Source of the DNA: Papio anubis
Taxonomy: Eukaryota; Chordata; Mammalia; Primates; Cercopithecidae
Reading direction: 5' to 3'
NCBI RefSeq assembly: GCF_008728515.1
Contig: NC_044996.1
Coordinates: 120,176,189 to 120,240,188, forward strand
Length of the DNA stretch: 64,000 nucleotides
Below the pieces are notes generated by a model, which saw only the letters and a list, made by a program, of their open reading frames with translations, had not been told where the DNA came from and did no database searches. Positions 10,588 to 22,491 of this stretch are shown in pieces; within the stretch, counting starts at the first letter, position 1, and each line of letters starts with the position of its first letter. The translations under genes were made by a program, and so were the position numbers.

Positions 10588-11040
10588 TTTTTTTTATAAT
10601 TTCAACTTTTACTTTAGATTCAAGGGGTACACGTGCAGGTTACATGGGTATATTGCATGATGCTGAGGTTTGGGGTATGATCGATCGCATCACCCAGGTA
10701 CTGAGCATAGTACCCAACAGTTTTTCAACCCTTTTCTCCCTCTCCTTCCACTATTCATCTATAGTGTCTATTGTTTCCATCTTTATGTCCATGAGTACCC
10801 AATATTTAGCACCCACTTGTAAGTGAGAACCTGCAGTTTTTAGTTTTCTGTTCCCGCATTAATTTTCTTAGGATAATGATCTCCAGCTGCATCCATGTTG
10901 CTGCAAAGGACATGATTTCATTCTTTCTCATGGCTGCATAGTATTCCATGGTATATATGTACCACATTTTCTTTATCCAATCCACCATTAATGGGCACCT
11001 ATGTTGATTTGATGTCTTTGCTGCTGTGAATAGTGCTGCA
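10588..11040 (-). mobile_element. 5'-truncated L1P 3' end
   Basis: The antisense L1 3' end reads 'aaggggtacacgtgcagg', 'cacccacttgtaagtgag' and 'tagtattccatggtatat'. An exact 11-bp target duplication, ccatgaatcat, flanks it at 10577-10587 and 11041-11051. The ORFs at 10494-10826 and 10806-11060 are this L1 and its flank, not host genes. Confidence 0.92.
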
Positions 11041-11051
11041 CCATGAATCAT

Positions 11052-13340
11052 CTTTCCCAACTCCTAGGCCAGTAGTATCCAAATACTCTTGATAGTATGT
11101 TTTTATCAGGAAATAAATTGTTTGGAAACAACTATTAACATTTAAAATGCACCTTATAAAAAAGAAATTAAGCATGCTCCCCCAATATGTTGTTTATAAA
11201 TTATGTTTGCCCATATATCACTGGACTATTATATTATCATGCATATAAACATAGGAATTTTTAAGATGAAAGAAAAATAAATATAAATACAACCACTAAC
11301 ATTTTCTTCCAACACCTAAGTGAATGATCTTGTCAGCTCTCCAGAGTACACACATCCCACTACCGAAAACACTCTTGTATATCCTTGCTCCCCAAAATTC
11401 CAAGAAAGAGCTTCAAGGACTGTTGCTTATGATAGGAAAGCTGAATGAATCCTGGACTCCTCATTGTAGCTTTATACACAGCAAGTCAGCTTGCATCTTT
11501 GTGATATATTTTGGGGTTTTGAAAATGATTTCAATGGGAAAAAATGTTCCTCTGCAAAAAAAAAAAAAAAAAATTACAAAAAAAAATAATAATAATAGGT
11601 TTGAAACCCACTTCTCTGGAGCACTCTCTTTTGGTGTGAGCCTCTGGGCGGCCTTTCATGCAGGTGGCACATGACATCACTCGGCCCCAGCTGTTCCTTA
11701 TTAACTCAGCCTCTCAGTGAAAGATACAGCCTTTTACAATTTGACTTTTTTAAGGAGACAGCCCATTTTGCAAATCAACCAAACACACTAAGCACAGTTA
11801 GACCGCCACATTCCATAAATATAAATTTGACAGATAAATCCCGTGTTTTCACAGCCTCTGCTAAGACATGGATCAATCTGAAGTTCTGAAGGACACCAGG
11901 CTTGGCCAAAAAGCATCCCTATTTTGTCACTCTAAAGGAAATGCAGCCAAGTCAAATGCACCCAGAGGGTCAAAGCTCAAGAATCATCCAGGAGCCTATA
12001 ACCCTCACTGAGGCCTCTAAACAATTTCCCACATGAAAGGACTTTGTAAAAATGTTCTTTGCCTGCTCGTAATGCCTAATTAGGCCCTGACCATGAGGCT
12101 AAGAGGTGGAGAAGAAAAGCCAGGACGCCTGCAGACTGCCCCTTGAGTTCACAGCAAAATGACAGGCAGTGTGCGTGATCCAAGGGGAAGAATCTGACAG
12201 TCACACTTCAGTCTTTCAGCCACATTTGTTTTTTTACATGGGGAGGTTGTGGCATCAATAGTGTCATCTTCTAATAGAAAGGACAACTACATATAATGCA
12301 TAATTGCCGGTCTGAATGACTTGTTATTTTGACTGCCTATTCTAAAATGTCTATAATTGCTTCCAATGAGACTTTGAATAAATGATAAGTCAGCACAGGC
12401 AATCACTGGTGGAGGCATAGCACGGCTATGGAAAACTTAGTACAAATTATTTTGTCATGTGTCAATTTCCACCAATTCCTGATTATGATCACAAGGCATT
12501 TGTACCGCTTTGTTGGGTATTTCTTCCAACTGTGTCCCACTTAAGCAACAGAAGGTGTATCACATGTAGGTGTATAAAAGACATGGCAGTTTATTTTCAA
12601 GGGCAATGAGCAGAAGCTGACTCAGCCTGATAAATTCGTTTTACAGAATTTTAGCTTGTGCCAAATCCTGGCCCTTTTTGTAAAACAAAACAAAGTAAGG
12701 TAGAAGCACACCTCGCCAAGAGTTATTGCCATCTCTCCAAATGAACTTTTTCCCCCTCATATGCTTGTTTGCCAAGTCCTAAAATAACAAATCACTTCTT
12801 TATAACAAAATTGTCTCCCTGGAATAATAGGCTTCAGTGTGAGTTCTGATAGAGCAATAGCTCCTCTAAATGACAGCAAAGGCTTGCAGCAGGGATGCAA
12901 GGCACATCTATTTCAGGGCTTCCCATTAGAGAGAAAAGCAGTTCAGTAAGAAATGAAGTCATTTCCTGACTCATTGGGATGCCATGTTTAAACCACAGTT
13001 TTCTGCCTGAGGATACAAAGGTTGGGGAAATGTGGCTGAGCCTAAAAGAGGTGAATCATCCCTTCAGGATTCAGAAAACCAACTTTTTAAGGTCCTTCAC
13101 CCATTACTAGAACATATTAGATAGGGAAAAGGCTTAGCAACAGCCTCCATCTATTCCTTCATAGTAAGAATAAGGTTCTCCATCTTACACCCTTTGTTAA
13201 AGCCAGTTTCATAAAAGATCGGTTTGCATATAATTAAATGTTTAAGTGTAGGAGCAACAGAAACATGTCAATATTTAGGCATCATAAACATCAGGAGATG
13301 GAAGAAAAGATAAATACAAAGCTTATTTGATTTTTGTATG
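11052..13340. other. 2.3-kb mostly repeat-free stretch
   Basis: Apart from an A-rich run at about 11556-11600, with aataataataat units at its end, no transposon was recognised. The tract at 11650-13300 looks like unique non-coding DNA. It contains an 11-bp palindromic 'gctgactcagc' at 12616-12626. No ORF with familiar protein content was seen. Confidence 0.55.
12616..12626. promoter_or_regulatory. candidate MAF/AP-1-type site (gctgactcagc)
   Basis: The 11-bp palindrome gctgactcagc contains the AP-1 core tgactca and matches the central part of a MAF recognition element. It lies in a repeat-free block. Only the motif is visible, and an 11-mer can occur by chance. Confidence 0.3.
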
Positions 13341-13344
13341 TTTC

Positions 13345-13470
13345 TAAAATAAGTTAAAATACCAAAAAAATATTTTTGTGAAATGATACTTACAAAGCCA
13401 TCATATCATATACTTTAAATTTACATTATTTTATGTCAATTATACCTCAAAAAAACTGGAAAAACTAAAA
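13345..13470 (+). mobile_element. old L1 3' end fragment
   Basis: The phrase 'tatactttaaatttacatta' followed by 'tgtcaattatacctcaaaaa' resembles the terminal 3' UTR of L1M elements ('aattatacctcaataaa'). The fragment is short and its subfamily uncertain. Confidence 0.5.
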
Positions 13471-13510
13471 TTAAAATTGCTATTTTTAAAGGATGACACA
13501 CAACAATTTA

Positions 13511-13590
13511 TTAGGTTGGTGCAAAAGTAATTGCAGTTTTTGCCATTACTTTCAGCGGCAAAAACTGCAATTACTTCTGCACCAACCTAA
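13511..13590. mobile_element. MADE1 mariner MITE, full length, hairpin-forming
   Basis: The element is exactly 80 bp, from 'ttaggttggtgcaaaag' to 'ctgcaccaacctaa'. The two 34-nt ends (13511-13544 and 13557-13590) are reverse complements with one mismatch, separated by a 12-nt loop. TA flanks it at 13509-13510 and 13591-13592. MADE1 copies are the origin of the primate mir-548 family, and the 3' arm 'caaaaactgcaattactt' is close to miR-548-3p types. Whether this copy is transcribed and processed cannot be seen. Confidence 0.95.
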
Positions 13591-13611
13591 TAGTAAGGGT
13601 TCCAAGGATTT

Positions 13612-14130
13612 ATTTTACTAGAAAAATTTTCAATGTTCAGTCTCACTAGTAACCAAAGATAATTTTTATAATTTATAATAATGATGAGATACCATTTTAA
13701 CCTATCAAATTAGCAACAGTTGACGAAATTAGCAGGGGGTGCATAATACTCAGAGCTGGTAAGGAACTACAAATTGTTTCAACTTTCCAGAAGGTAATTG
13801 GGTAATACATATCAAAAGGTTTAAAAATGTTCTCACTCTTTAAATCAGTAATTCAGCTTCTAGGAATCTATCCTAAAGCAAAAATCTGATATTTGGCCAA
13901 AGATATATTCACAAAACTATAATTACAGTCTTGTTTAGAGTGAAAATCTCAAAAAGTCACTTAAAGGACCAACAGTAGGAAAAAAATATATTATTGTGGA
14001 ACACTAAAACGATGGAGCATCATACAACAAATTTAAACTATATTTAGAGGTTATCTTTAACAATAAGGAATCATACCAATGAAAAGAGCAGTGTGGAAAA
14101 TTACATACATAGGAAGAAAAAATATGAAAG
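13612..14130 (+). mobile_element. old L1M/L1ME ORF2-end fragment
   Basis: Degraded L1 ORF2 text: 'tcactagtaaccaaagat', 'gatgagataccattttaacc', 'cagcttctaggaatctatcc', 'aggaccaacagtagg' and 'tattattgtggaaca'. It has no reading frame. MADE1 lies just upstream, between this and another L1 fragment. Confidence 0.7.
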
Positions 14131-14829
14131 GAATCCCTACTTCGGTATCACTCTTGCAAATGGGCAGAAGGATCTTCCCCATCTTAAATAAATCTTGTCA
14201 TAATCAATGTCATATTAATGTATTCACACAGTAAATCTTTGAAGCCCTTGTAATATTTCTTGATGAACTTGAATCTATAAGTATCAGCATAAATTTCTCA
14301 AAGAACACTAGAGTGAGCTGTCTCTGCTGGCTGATCCTGCCTCCAGGCCTCTGGAAGCCTACAGTCAATGACAAGAGGGCAGTGTTAGGAGCAGCCAGCC
14401 TGAAGACTGGCCAATGGATCATAGTTACCCTTTCAGGAATACTTTGACTGACCTTGAGTATTCCCATAGATGCCAAAACTCAGTTGAATGGATGCTTATT
14501 GAATGTTGGCTGGTGTCTTATAAAATATTAAATATTAGATGGAGATAGGAGGAGAAGTATCAAAGAAAGCTATACAAAAACAAACTAAATCCAGAGAAGC
14601 AAATTGATGAAGGGCTAAGAAATGTAGTAGAAAAGAAACAGGAAAATGCACAGAGGGCAGTGAACTATGGTTTCCTCAAAATTATTGGATTATAGCAAGC
14701 TATTTTACCAATTTTTTAAAATGCAGTTAATATTTCAAAACACAACTCTAGAAATTGTATTCCTTAACAATGATCTACTGACTGCTTTTCATGTGTAAAT
14801 GAGTCAATGCACATCGTGAAATATTTGTA
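14131..14829. other. unclassified DNA
   Basis: No recognisable repeat or gene. The minus-strand ORF at 14210-14476 (88 codons) has no familiar domain and is probably chance. Confidence 0.45.
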
Positions 14830-15005
14830 TTAATTTATTTAATCCTTACAGTTGCTTTATGGGATAAGTATTTCTATTGTCCCCTTTTATAGAAGAGAAG
14901 AAGCAAGACCCAGAGAGCTTAAATAGCTTGCACAAGCTCTCACAGCTTTTAGGATGAAGAGTAGGGAACTGATTCCAGGGCCCTCTGGCTCTAGGTCTTC
15001 ATTGC
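14830..15005 (+). mobile_element. MIR SINE
   Basis: MIR landmarks: 'atttaatccttacagttgc', 'ttgtccccttttatagaaga', 'acccagagagcttaaatagcttg' and 'ccctctggctctaggtcttc'. Confidence 0.75.
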
Positions 15006-15099
15006 TACATATATGGTCTCTATCTACTCAAGTCACAATGGTACCATCTTTTGAAGTCCTATAGTTCTTACCATCAGTCATGCATATCTAAGATCAAAC

Positions 15100-15260
15100 A
15101 TTTACAGTTTTGCATGTTTGTTGCATTTTCATGTTAGTACAGCATGTCTTCCCAACTAGACTGTAAAACATTGAATGTAAGAACTGTAAATAATACTTCT
15201 CTATAATCCCCACAGTACTTAGCACTATTCCCCACTCATTAAGTAAGATTTAATTGGACC
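15100..15260 (+). mobile_element. L2 LINE 3' tail fragment
   Basis: It follows L2 3' UTR cadence: 'actagactgtaaaacattg', 'aatccccacagtacttagcac', then a 'cactcattaagtaagattt' ending. Diverged. Confidence 0.55.
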
Positions 15261-16535
15261 TTCAGCAAAGAAATAACGTTCAAAACAACTATTCTGATCG
15301 TTTTGCAATCAAATAAACTCTACCAACGTTCTTTGCTAAGAAGCAGTCATCTTTTGAGATTGCTGGAAATTTAAGTTTAGAAAAAAGAAGCTAATGCTTT
15401 TTATCTCATTCTATTCCTTTTGACTGATGAAACCAAAAATAATCACTTTGCATCTCCAAAGTGCTCCACCCCCATGAAGGCAGGGGAAGAGTGAGCCATC
15501 GCTAGGACACAAATGTGTTCTGCTCAAGGCAATCAAATAAATCAAGCAACCCCCAAAATACAGTTTAAGCAAAGTGACTCAGACACAGTTCATGTTTTTT
15601 GTCACTTACAATCCAAAGTGACTCTGAAACACGAATAGTTTTTAAAGCATTACTCATTTTGCTTTCTCTGATAAAACTAAAATAATCCAATACAATTATC
15701 TGAATGGTTATAATTTAAAGATTTAAAATATACACTCAAAACCTAGCATTTCAAATTAGTGCTACTCTTTAGGACAAACTCTAACTAATAATGATGATCT
15801 GGTATAAACGTATCCTGCAGAAACTAATTTCCTACCATTTTCTTTTTATTAAGCTAATCTGAAAAAAAGGAGCATTCTTCCATGGGCTGTCCTAGAGAAA
15901 GCACAGCACTATAGAAACTATACACCTAAAAATATTGTTATTCAAAATTGAAAGTCATTTTCCTTTCTCACCTAAGAAAGCATTTATTCACCTACTGGAA
16001 GATTAAATATGGTTCAAGACCTTTATTTAGAAATAATTGAGTTTCACCAAATCAATAAACTAAAACAATTTCTAACTGTCCTTATCAGTAGTTCAAGGAT
16101 GACAAATAGGTTTAATCACACATGCCAACTCCTGCTGGTTAGTAGTAAAGACCTGGATGCTGTGTTGAGAATGATTCTGAGGCCATATCCAAGAGAAAAT
16201 ATGTTTACATCAATCAGCCATATCAGCAATGCAGGTGGGAGAAGAAATACCAGCACCAAGAATTTGTGGTAACTACCATAATTTAGAAGTAAAATACAAA
16301 CTCTCAATTTGAAATGAGAGGAGTGGGTCAGGGATTTCAAAGGTGTTATTGGATTGTTTGGTTCATTTTAAGAGAGAGAATACATTGCTGAGGTAACCCA
16401 GATTTATGATGCTCTAATTTAATAGCAATAAAGGAATATGAAAGAAATTGAACATATATTGACAGCCTACTATGTGCCAAGCACTAAATTTGTTGCCTTA
16501 CCTTAACCACACACTCCCATGGCCATATCTAAGGT
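15261..16535. other. unclassified DNA with a short MIR fragment
   Basis: Mostly unrecognised. About 16440-16510 holds a MIR-like start ('cctactatgtgccaagcac'). Short ORFs on both strands at 16009-16340 overlap each other and show no known protein. Confidence 0.45.
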
Positions 16536-16539
16536 TTTT

Positions 16540-19312
16540 GTTATTACTAATAACAGCCCTCCTCCATTATCTTAATTTTAATCATTCTACTCCCCAAATA
16601 CCACTTCCTATCTTTCTGGCTTATACCCTCAAGTACTCAGTCTTCCAATAACTTCTCTACCCCACTGACATGTCCAACCCCTGGGTCCCACCACCTTCTC
16701 ACTGTTCCTCATCTTCCCACCATGTCCTCACTTTCCTCCTTACCCATCATAAACTCCATAGGCCATTATAAATCACTCCCTGAACCATCGTCAGCTCTAT
16801 TGTACCTTTTTCTCTTCATCATAATTGCCTAGCAAAATCACACACTTTGTTAAATCCAGATCTCTGCTGACTCCACAACTGCATCCATGTAACCTAAACA
16901 CTGTCAGAGAAAAATTCACAACCATAATGACTGGTCTCACTCTAAATGTATAATTACCTCAAGCAGGTCCTTGGTAAGGCTGGCAGCCTCACTGTATTTC
17001 CTTCTTTCACTCACTCTCCTGCTAGACATCTATCTCATACCTCCTCCTCTCTCTTTTCTCTCGCCTCCTCTCTTCTCCTCTCTCAATATCTCTTCCTCCT
17101 TTACTCATTCTCCACTGATGAGCTTGTTTGTTGCCTCATGGGAAGCACAGAAAAAATCAGAAGAGAATTCTCATAGGTTCTAACTACCCCACCAACCCAC
17201 CTAACTGCAGCTAGTTCTGTATGCTCTAGTCTCTCTTTTAATGCCATGGATAAGCTGTCATTGCTCTGATCAAAATCCAAGTTCTCCACTTGCACACCAA
17301 ATCTCACCTCTCTTTTTTAATCAAGAACATCTCTGGAGCAATTCTCCCCCTCCCCACATCCTGGCATCATCTATTTTTCAAATCATTCCCACCTACATTC
17401 AAACATTCTGTAAAATAAAAATCTTAAAATCTTGTCTTGAACCCACAACTTCCAAGTGCTGCCCCATTTTTCTGCTCCATTTTATAGCAAAATTCATTGA
17501 AAATTTTCTTACTTTCCATTTTTCTTGCCTGTCCTTCTTGAATCTGCCTTAATCAGGCTTTGCTCCTCGTCCCCACTCTACATATACCAGTGAAAGTGTC
17601 CTTGTCCAGGTCACAAATGACCCTTTTATTGCTAAATCCAATGATTGATTCTCAGAACTCATCTCTCTCAACCCATCAATAGCATTTAACACAGTTGGGA
17701 GTCCTCCTCTTTGAAAAGAAAAATTATCTTCATCAGCTTCCAGAATACCAAACACTCCTGGGTTTTTTTCCTAACTCACCAACCACAATTTCTCAATATC
17801 CTTTGCTGGTATCTTCTCACCTCCCTAATCTCTAAATATTGGAGTGCTCCAGGGCCTCATCTATTCTCGATCTAAACACTCCTCTGATCATCTTATTTAG
17901 TCTCATGGCTTCAAATGCTATCTTTACGTTAATGATTTCTGAATACGATCTCCAACCCAGACCTCTTGAACTTCAGATTATTCGTTCAACAGCCAATCCA
18001 GTAACTGCATTGAAATATCAAATATGCATTACAAACTTTTCATGCTCAAAACTAAACCCCTGATATTCCCCCCAAAAAACACTTATCCCATAGTCTTCCC
18101 TATCTCAGTAAATAATGGCTTCCATCAATTCAACTGCACATTCCAAGAAAAGGCAAACTTGGGGTTGGGATCATCCTTGAATCCTCTCCTCTCTAGCCCC
18201 TCATATCCAATCCATCAGCAAACCCTCTTGACTCTACTTGTAAATCTGACCACTCTGCATCTGACCACTTCTCACCACTTCATGGGCCAAGCTACCATTA
18301 TCTCTTGCCGGGTCTCCTTGATGGGCTCTTGTCCCACTACAGTTATTCTCAACGTAGCAGCCACAGAGATCTTTTTTAAAGAGTAAGTCAAGTCACATCA
18401 TTCTTCTGCTTGAGACCCTCCAATGGCTTCCTGTCTCACTCAGAAGAAAAGCCAAAGCTCTTTTGGAAGCCAAGACCTTACTGTAGGTCTACTTCTACAT
18501 GTACACTTCCTGTAGACACCTCTCTGACTTCAGCTCTCATGATTCCCCCACTCACTCCACTTGAATCACATTAGCTTCATTGTTCTTTGAACACAGCACT
18601 CATCCTTCCACCTCAAGGCCTTTGCACGTGCTATTCCCTCTTCCTGGAATGCTTTTTTTATTTTTCATATTTTTTTTTTTGAGGGGGAGACAGAGAGACA
18701 GAGTCTCGCTCTGTCACCCAGGTTGGAGCGCAGTGGTGCGATCTTGGCTCACTGCAACCTCCACCTCCCAGGTTCAAGTGATTCTTCAGCCTCAGCCTCC
18801 CAAGTAGCTGGCATTACAGGCACGCACCACCATGCCCAGCTAATTTTGTGTGTGTGTGTGTATTTTTAGTAGAGATGGGGTTTCACCACATTGGTCAGGC
18901 TGGTTCGAACTCCTGACCTCATGATTCACCCACCTCAGTCTCCCAAAGTGCTGGGATTACAGGCGTGAGCCACTGGGCCTGGCCCTGGAATGCTCTTTAT
19001 ACAGATATCCACTCTTTGCCTCTTTACTCTTGTAAGGTCTTTGCTCAAACATTGTCTTCTCAATGAATTCTGAAAAAATTCTGGCATGCCCTTTTACCCT
19101 ACACTGTTTTACTTTTTGCCAGAGCATTTTCACCATCAGACATACTATTTATTTTATATATGCATTTGTTTGTCTTTCTACCTCAACCAGAATGAAAACT
19201 CCATGAGGACAGAGCATTTGAACTATTTATTGATATTTATCCAGAGCCCAGAACAGCATCCATTACAGACTAGACAGTAAATACTTGTTGAATGCATTAA
19301 GGAATAAATGTT
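16540..19312 (+). mobile_element. long L2 LINE remnant (ORF2 part and 3' UTR)
   Basis: The C/T-rich plus strand matches L2 ORF2 and 3' UTR text in order. Landmarks are 'ccaggtcacaaatgaccc', 'attgctaaatccaatg', 'agcatttaacacagttggg', 'actaaacccctgatattcc', 'atatccaatccatcagcaa', 'cttgagaccctccaatggc', 'aaggcctttgcacgtgc', 'cttcctggaatgc', and a 3' end at 'aatacttgttgaatgcatt'. The 5' edge is vague; homology is firm from about 17540. A minus-strand Alu at 18671-18983 interrupts it. The reading frame is destroyed by stops and frameshifts. Most L2 copies are a few hundred bases, so this one is long. Confidence 0.8.
18671..18983 (-). mobile_element. AluS-type element inside L2
   Basis: The antisense Alu has a poly-T head and ends 'ccactgggcctggc'. 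The 11-mer cctggaatgct occurs at 18643-18653 and 18984-18994 as target duplication. An internal (TG)n run at about 18846-18861 interrupts the 'ctaatttt...tatttttag' linker region of the right arm. Confidence 0.92.
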
Positions 19313-19495
19313 TACCTCATTTTATCTTCACTTACACCCTATAAGGCATATATTATTATCTCTACTTTACTGATGCAGAAAGTGAAGTTCAAATAGCTTG
19401 AATAATTTGTCCAATATCATAAATCTAGCAAATACAAGAATCAAAATTTGACCCCCACACCAACTTTCAAAGCCTGTCCTTTTTCTCATGACACT
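19313..19495 (+). mobile_element. MIR SINE
   Basis: It follows the L2 end directly: 'cctcattttatcttcac', 'ttattatctctactttactgatgcagaaagtga', 'aatagcttgaataatttg', and a degraded 'aaagcctgtcc' end. Confidence 0.65.
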
Positions 19496-19775
19496 GAAGA
19501 ATCAAGTATTTACCCTGCCTTTCTTATATGAACTGTGTCACTGAGTAACCAAATGTAGATGAAAGGAAGGGTAACTTATTGAAGTATTCCAACTAACAAA
19601 TGAAGTAGAAATTAGAGAATTAGAACATAACTATTCTGCAGTCACTACTCTAAGCATTGAGCATCAAAGGCTGCTAACGTCACAAAAATAGAGACATCCA
19701 GACATATGTGCTTGCTGATGAATCATACCATCCTCAGTCTTGTCAAAAAAAATACTGAATCTGAATCTGAACAAA
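19496..19775. other. unclassified DNA
   Basis: Short intervening sequence between MIR and MER20. Nothing was recognised. Confidence 0.4.
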
Positions 19776-19782
19776 CCTCTAG

Positions 19783-19997
19783 ATTGGGGATTTTTCAACC
19801 TCAGCACTAATGACATTGAGAGGGGACTAATGATTTTCTGTGGGGGGAGCTGTCCTGTGCATCGTAGGATGTTTAACACAATCCCTGCCCTCTACCCACT
19901 AGATGCCAGTAGCACCACCTACTCCTTTTCAAAAATCAAAAATGTCTCCAAACACTGCCAAATGTCCCCTGCAAATCACCCCTGGTTGAAAACCACT
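19783..19997 (-). mobile_element. MER20 (hAT-Charlie MITE)
   Basis: About 215 bp, with 'tttttcaacctcagcac' at the left end, 'gcatcgtaggatgtttaa', 'ccactagatgccagtagca' and a 'ggttgaaaaccact' right end, in antisense MER20 order. The flanks cctctaga and cctctagt (from 19776 and from 19998) match the 8-bp hAT target duplication. Confidence 0.85.
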
Positions 19998-20079
19998 CCT
20001 CTAGTCACAACTAGCATTCCACAGGTAAAACAGAGGAACATGTTAAACTAAACTACATGTATACAATCAGCAAAATACA

Positions 20080-20520
20080 GACTGTGGGAAATGTCACACA
20101 TCAAATGACCCAGTTTCTTCAACAAACAAATTTCCAGGAAAAGAGGCAGGCGAGAAGGGGAATCTTTGGATTAAAATATATAGAGAAGACATTTTTTTTA
20201 ACCAGGCAAAACTAAACTATAGGGTTTACAGGTACACAGTTGGGTGATAAAATTACAAAGAAACGGAAGAAAGTGATTGCTGCAAAAGTCCAATAGGGAG
20301 AAGGGAGGTGGTTGAAGTTGGAATGCGACACTTGGTTAGCCTTGGGGCTTCCTAGGTGACATGAGATTCTATTTCTTAACTTCTTGACTTGGGTGGTGTT
20401 TAAAAGGGTGTTGACCTTATAATAATTCATTAAGTTTTCTATTCATTTTATCCTGTTCTCTGTTTCTTTTTCCAGTAGAAAAAACACATAAATAAGTGAA
20501 AACTATAATAAATAAACAGA
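20080..20520 (+). mobile_element. L1M 3' UTR fragment
   Basis: L1M-type 3' UTR text: 'ccagtttcttcaacaaac', 'cagttgggtgataaaat', 'gaagaaagtgattgctgcaaaag', 'ctatttcttaacttcttgac', 'gggtggtgtttaaaaggg' and 'ataataattcattaag'. Non-coding. Confidence 0.7.
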
Positions 20521-22491
20521 ATAATCTGCCTTCCCTTCTACTTCAGTTGAGCTGAAGTTCTGTGGGAACTGTCCTTGAGAGAAGAACTTTGAATTTATTG
20601 AGTTCAGGTCGATGTTTATGTTCCCTCAGCCCAGAGGTGTAAATCCTCATCAATGCTTCAGAAATGACTTTGGAAATCATAGCAGGACTTACTACAACTC
20701 TCCACAAGCCATATGTGTGATGTCCATATCTTGGAGTTGAAGGAACAACTCACATCAAATCAGCAAATACCTACCAGAAAGCCTGTTGTGATCCAGGCGG
20801 CCTGCCAGGCACTGTGAGGGAAGCAAAATGCAAAGCAGTGAAGTCTTGGCAGATGTGAGCAAGGCTCATGAGAACTGTATGGGCTGAGTAGAGATTTGTG
20901 GGACGATGACTTTAAGAAGGATTTGCAGGCCCAATAGAGAGACACTCCACAGGTGTACCTCCTTTCTTGCAAAAGATACGCTCCTGAAGAGTTCTGTGGT
21001 GATTAAATTTTTATAAATTTGATTATATTTTCTCATTGACTTACATTATAATCAGAGAGTGGCTTTATCTACATTTTGGATTAATCTTCAACTGGCGATG
21101 GCTCCCAACAGTTTAAGTTTCCCTGCTTCTCTGTCAAGTAGTTAATAGTTTATAAACAAACATTTAAAGGCACTATTTAAAGGAACCCTTGAGTGAATCC
21201 TTTTGAACAACAAAGGATTCTTTGGTAAGATTAATAAATAATCATTAGATTGGAGGCTCATCAAGCTTTCTTAAAGTACAGCATATCTATACGCAAGACT
21301 CCAGTGTCCTTTGATAGGATTTCATTGCAATTATCTTTTTACCTAAGAATCAGAATCTGTTTTATGTGTGTTTTAGGACAACATCTTGCATTACTGGTCT
21401 TCCCACTTTTTCCAATAGCATTTGGAAGAACATTTTGTCCAGAGACTCGTGAGAAACATTACTAAATGTAGCTCATATTACTGAGTTGCGTGACGCAATA
21501 GGACCTTGGCTTTCAGGCTGCAGTTTAAAATTACACAGTAAAAACAAAATGCTTCTAAGTCCAGGAGAGAGGTAATTTGAAATGGCTGGCCCACTGGTTG
21601 GATTCTCTGGGACAAAAGACGCTCAAGCTACTCCCCTCAGAACTGCCTCTTGAAAAGTGGGCTGCCTGGAAATCTCAAGTAAGGTCACTGGAAAGCTGGA
21701 ATGAGAATGGAGCTCACTGACCCCACCTTTGCCAACCACATCACCACATCTCTACCCTACTCCTCCACACTGCCCTGCCTATCTGCCCACTATGTCTCCT
21801 CCTCACCTCCGTTTTCCCCATCACCATTCGACTCTTAGCCCTTCTGATAACTTTTCTTGAACAAACCAAAGAAAGATGTTTTCCTCAGTACCAACAGCAT
21901 TTCACCTTGGTCAAGTCACACTTGGGTCTACTACATGGCAGGAGATTCCCAAGCTGCTAGAGAATGGCAAAATCCTAGGGCTGCTAATGCTCTTCCAGTT
22001 GGTATAAGTAAGGTTGCTCTCATACTTCCCCTTGACTGGAATTTGTGGACTGGTTTTTAACGTAATAGCTCACCCTGCTAGTTACACACACCCAAAGAAA
22101 TGTGACTTATGATGAGTTTCAGTAGGGCTAGCTTTGTTATTTCTAATTAAAGACCCCATTTATTTTGGAGTAAATGGGTAAGGGTTAGTTCACTTTTTTT
22201 GTCTTTGATGACAAGAAGATAACTTATAATTGGTTTATTTAAAAAACATACTGGAAATAAAAAATGGAATACAGCATAGAAGAATACATCAAGAGTCAGT
22301 TTTATTGTAGAGGGAAAAACAACACTCTTTCCAAATCCATTACTGTCCATTGCTTCTAGGACTGCTTCCTGAGGATAGACACTGCCTTCCTTGCTGTGTT
22401 CAAGAAGCTTTATCCATAAGACATTTATCTGAGTGTAGTTATGGAGCACCTACAGAATTCTACAGCTATTGTCAAGCATTTCACTATAGCC
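20521..22491. other. 2-kb stretch with no recognised features
   Basis: No transposon or gene was recognised. Several ORFs of 60-100 codons lie on both strands without known domains. A small palindrome at about 20542-20558 (cttcagttgagctgaag) is probably trivial. Confidence 0.5.

Noticed and set aside
10494..11060. Overlapping ORFs of 110 and 84 codons
   Set aside because: They lie in the L1P 3' end and its flank; the minus-strand one reads decayed L1 ORF2 C-terminal text.
20542..20558. Small palindrome cttcag...ctgaag
   Set aside because: A six-base arm is expected by chance many times in 64 kb.
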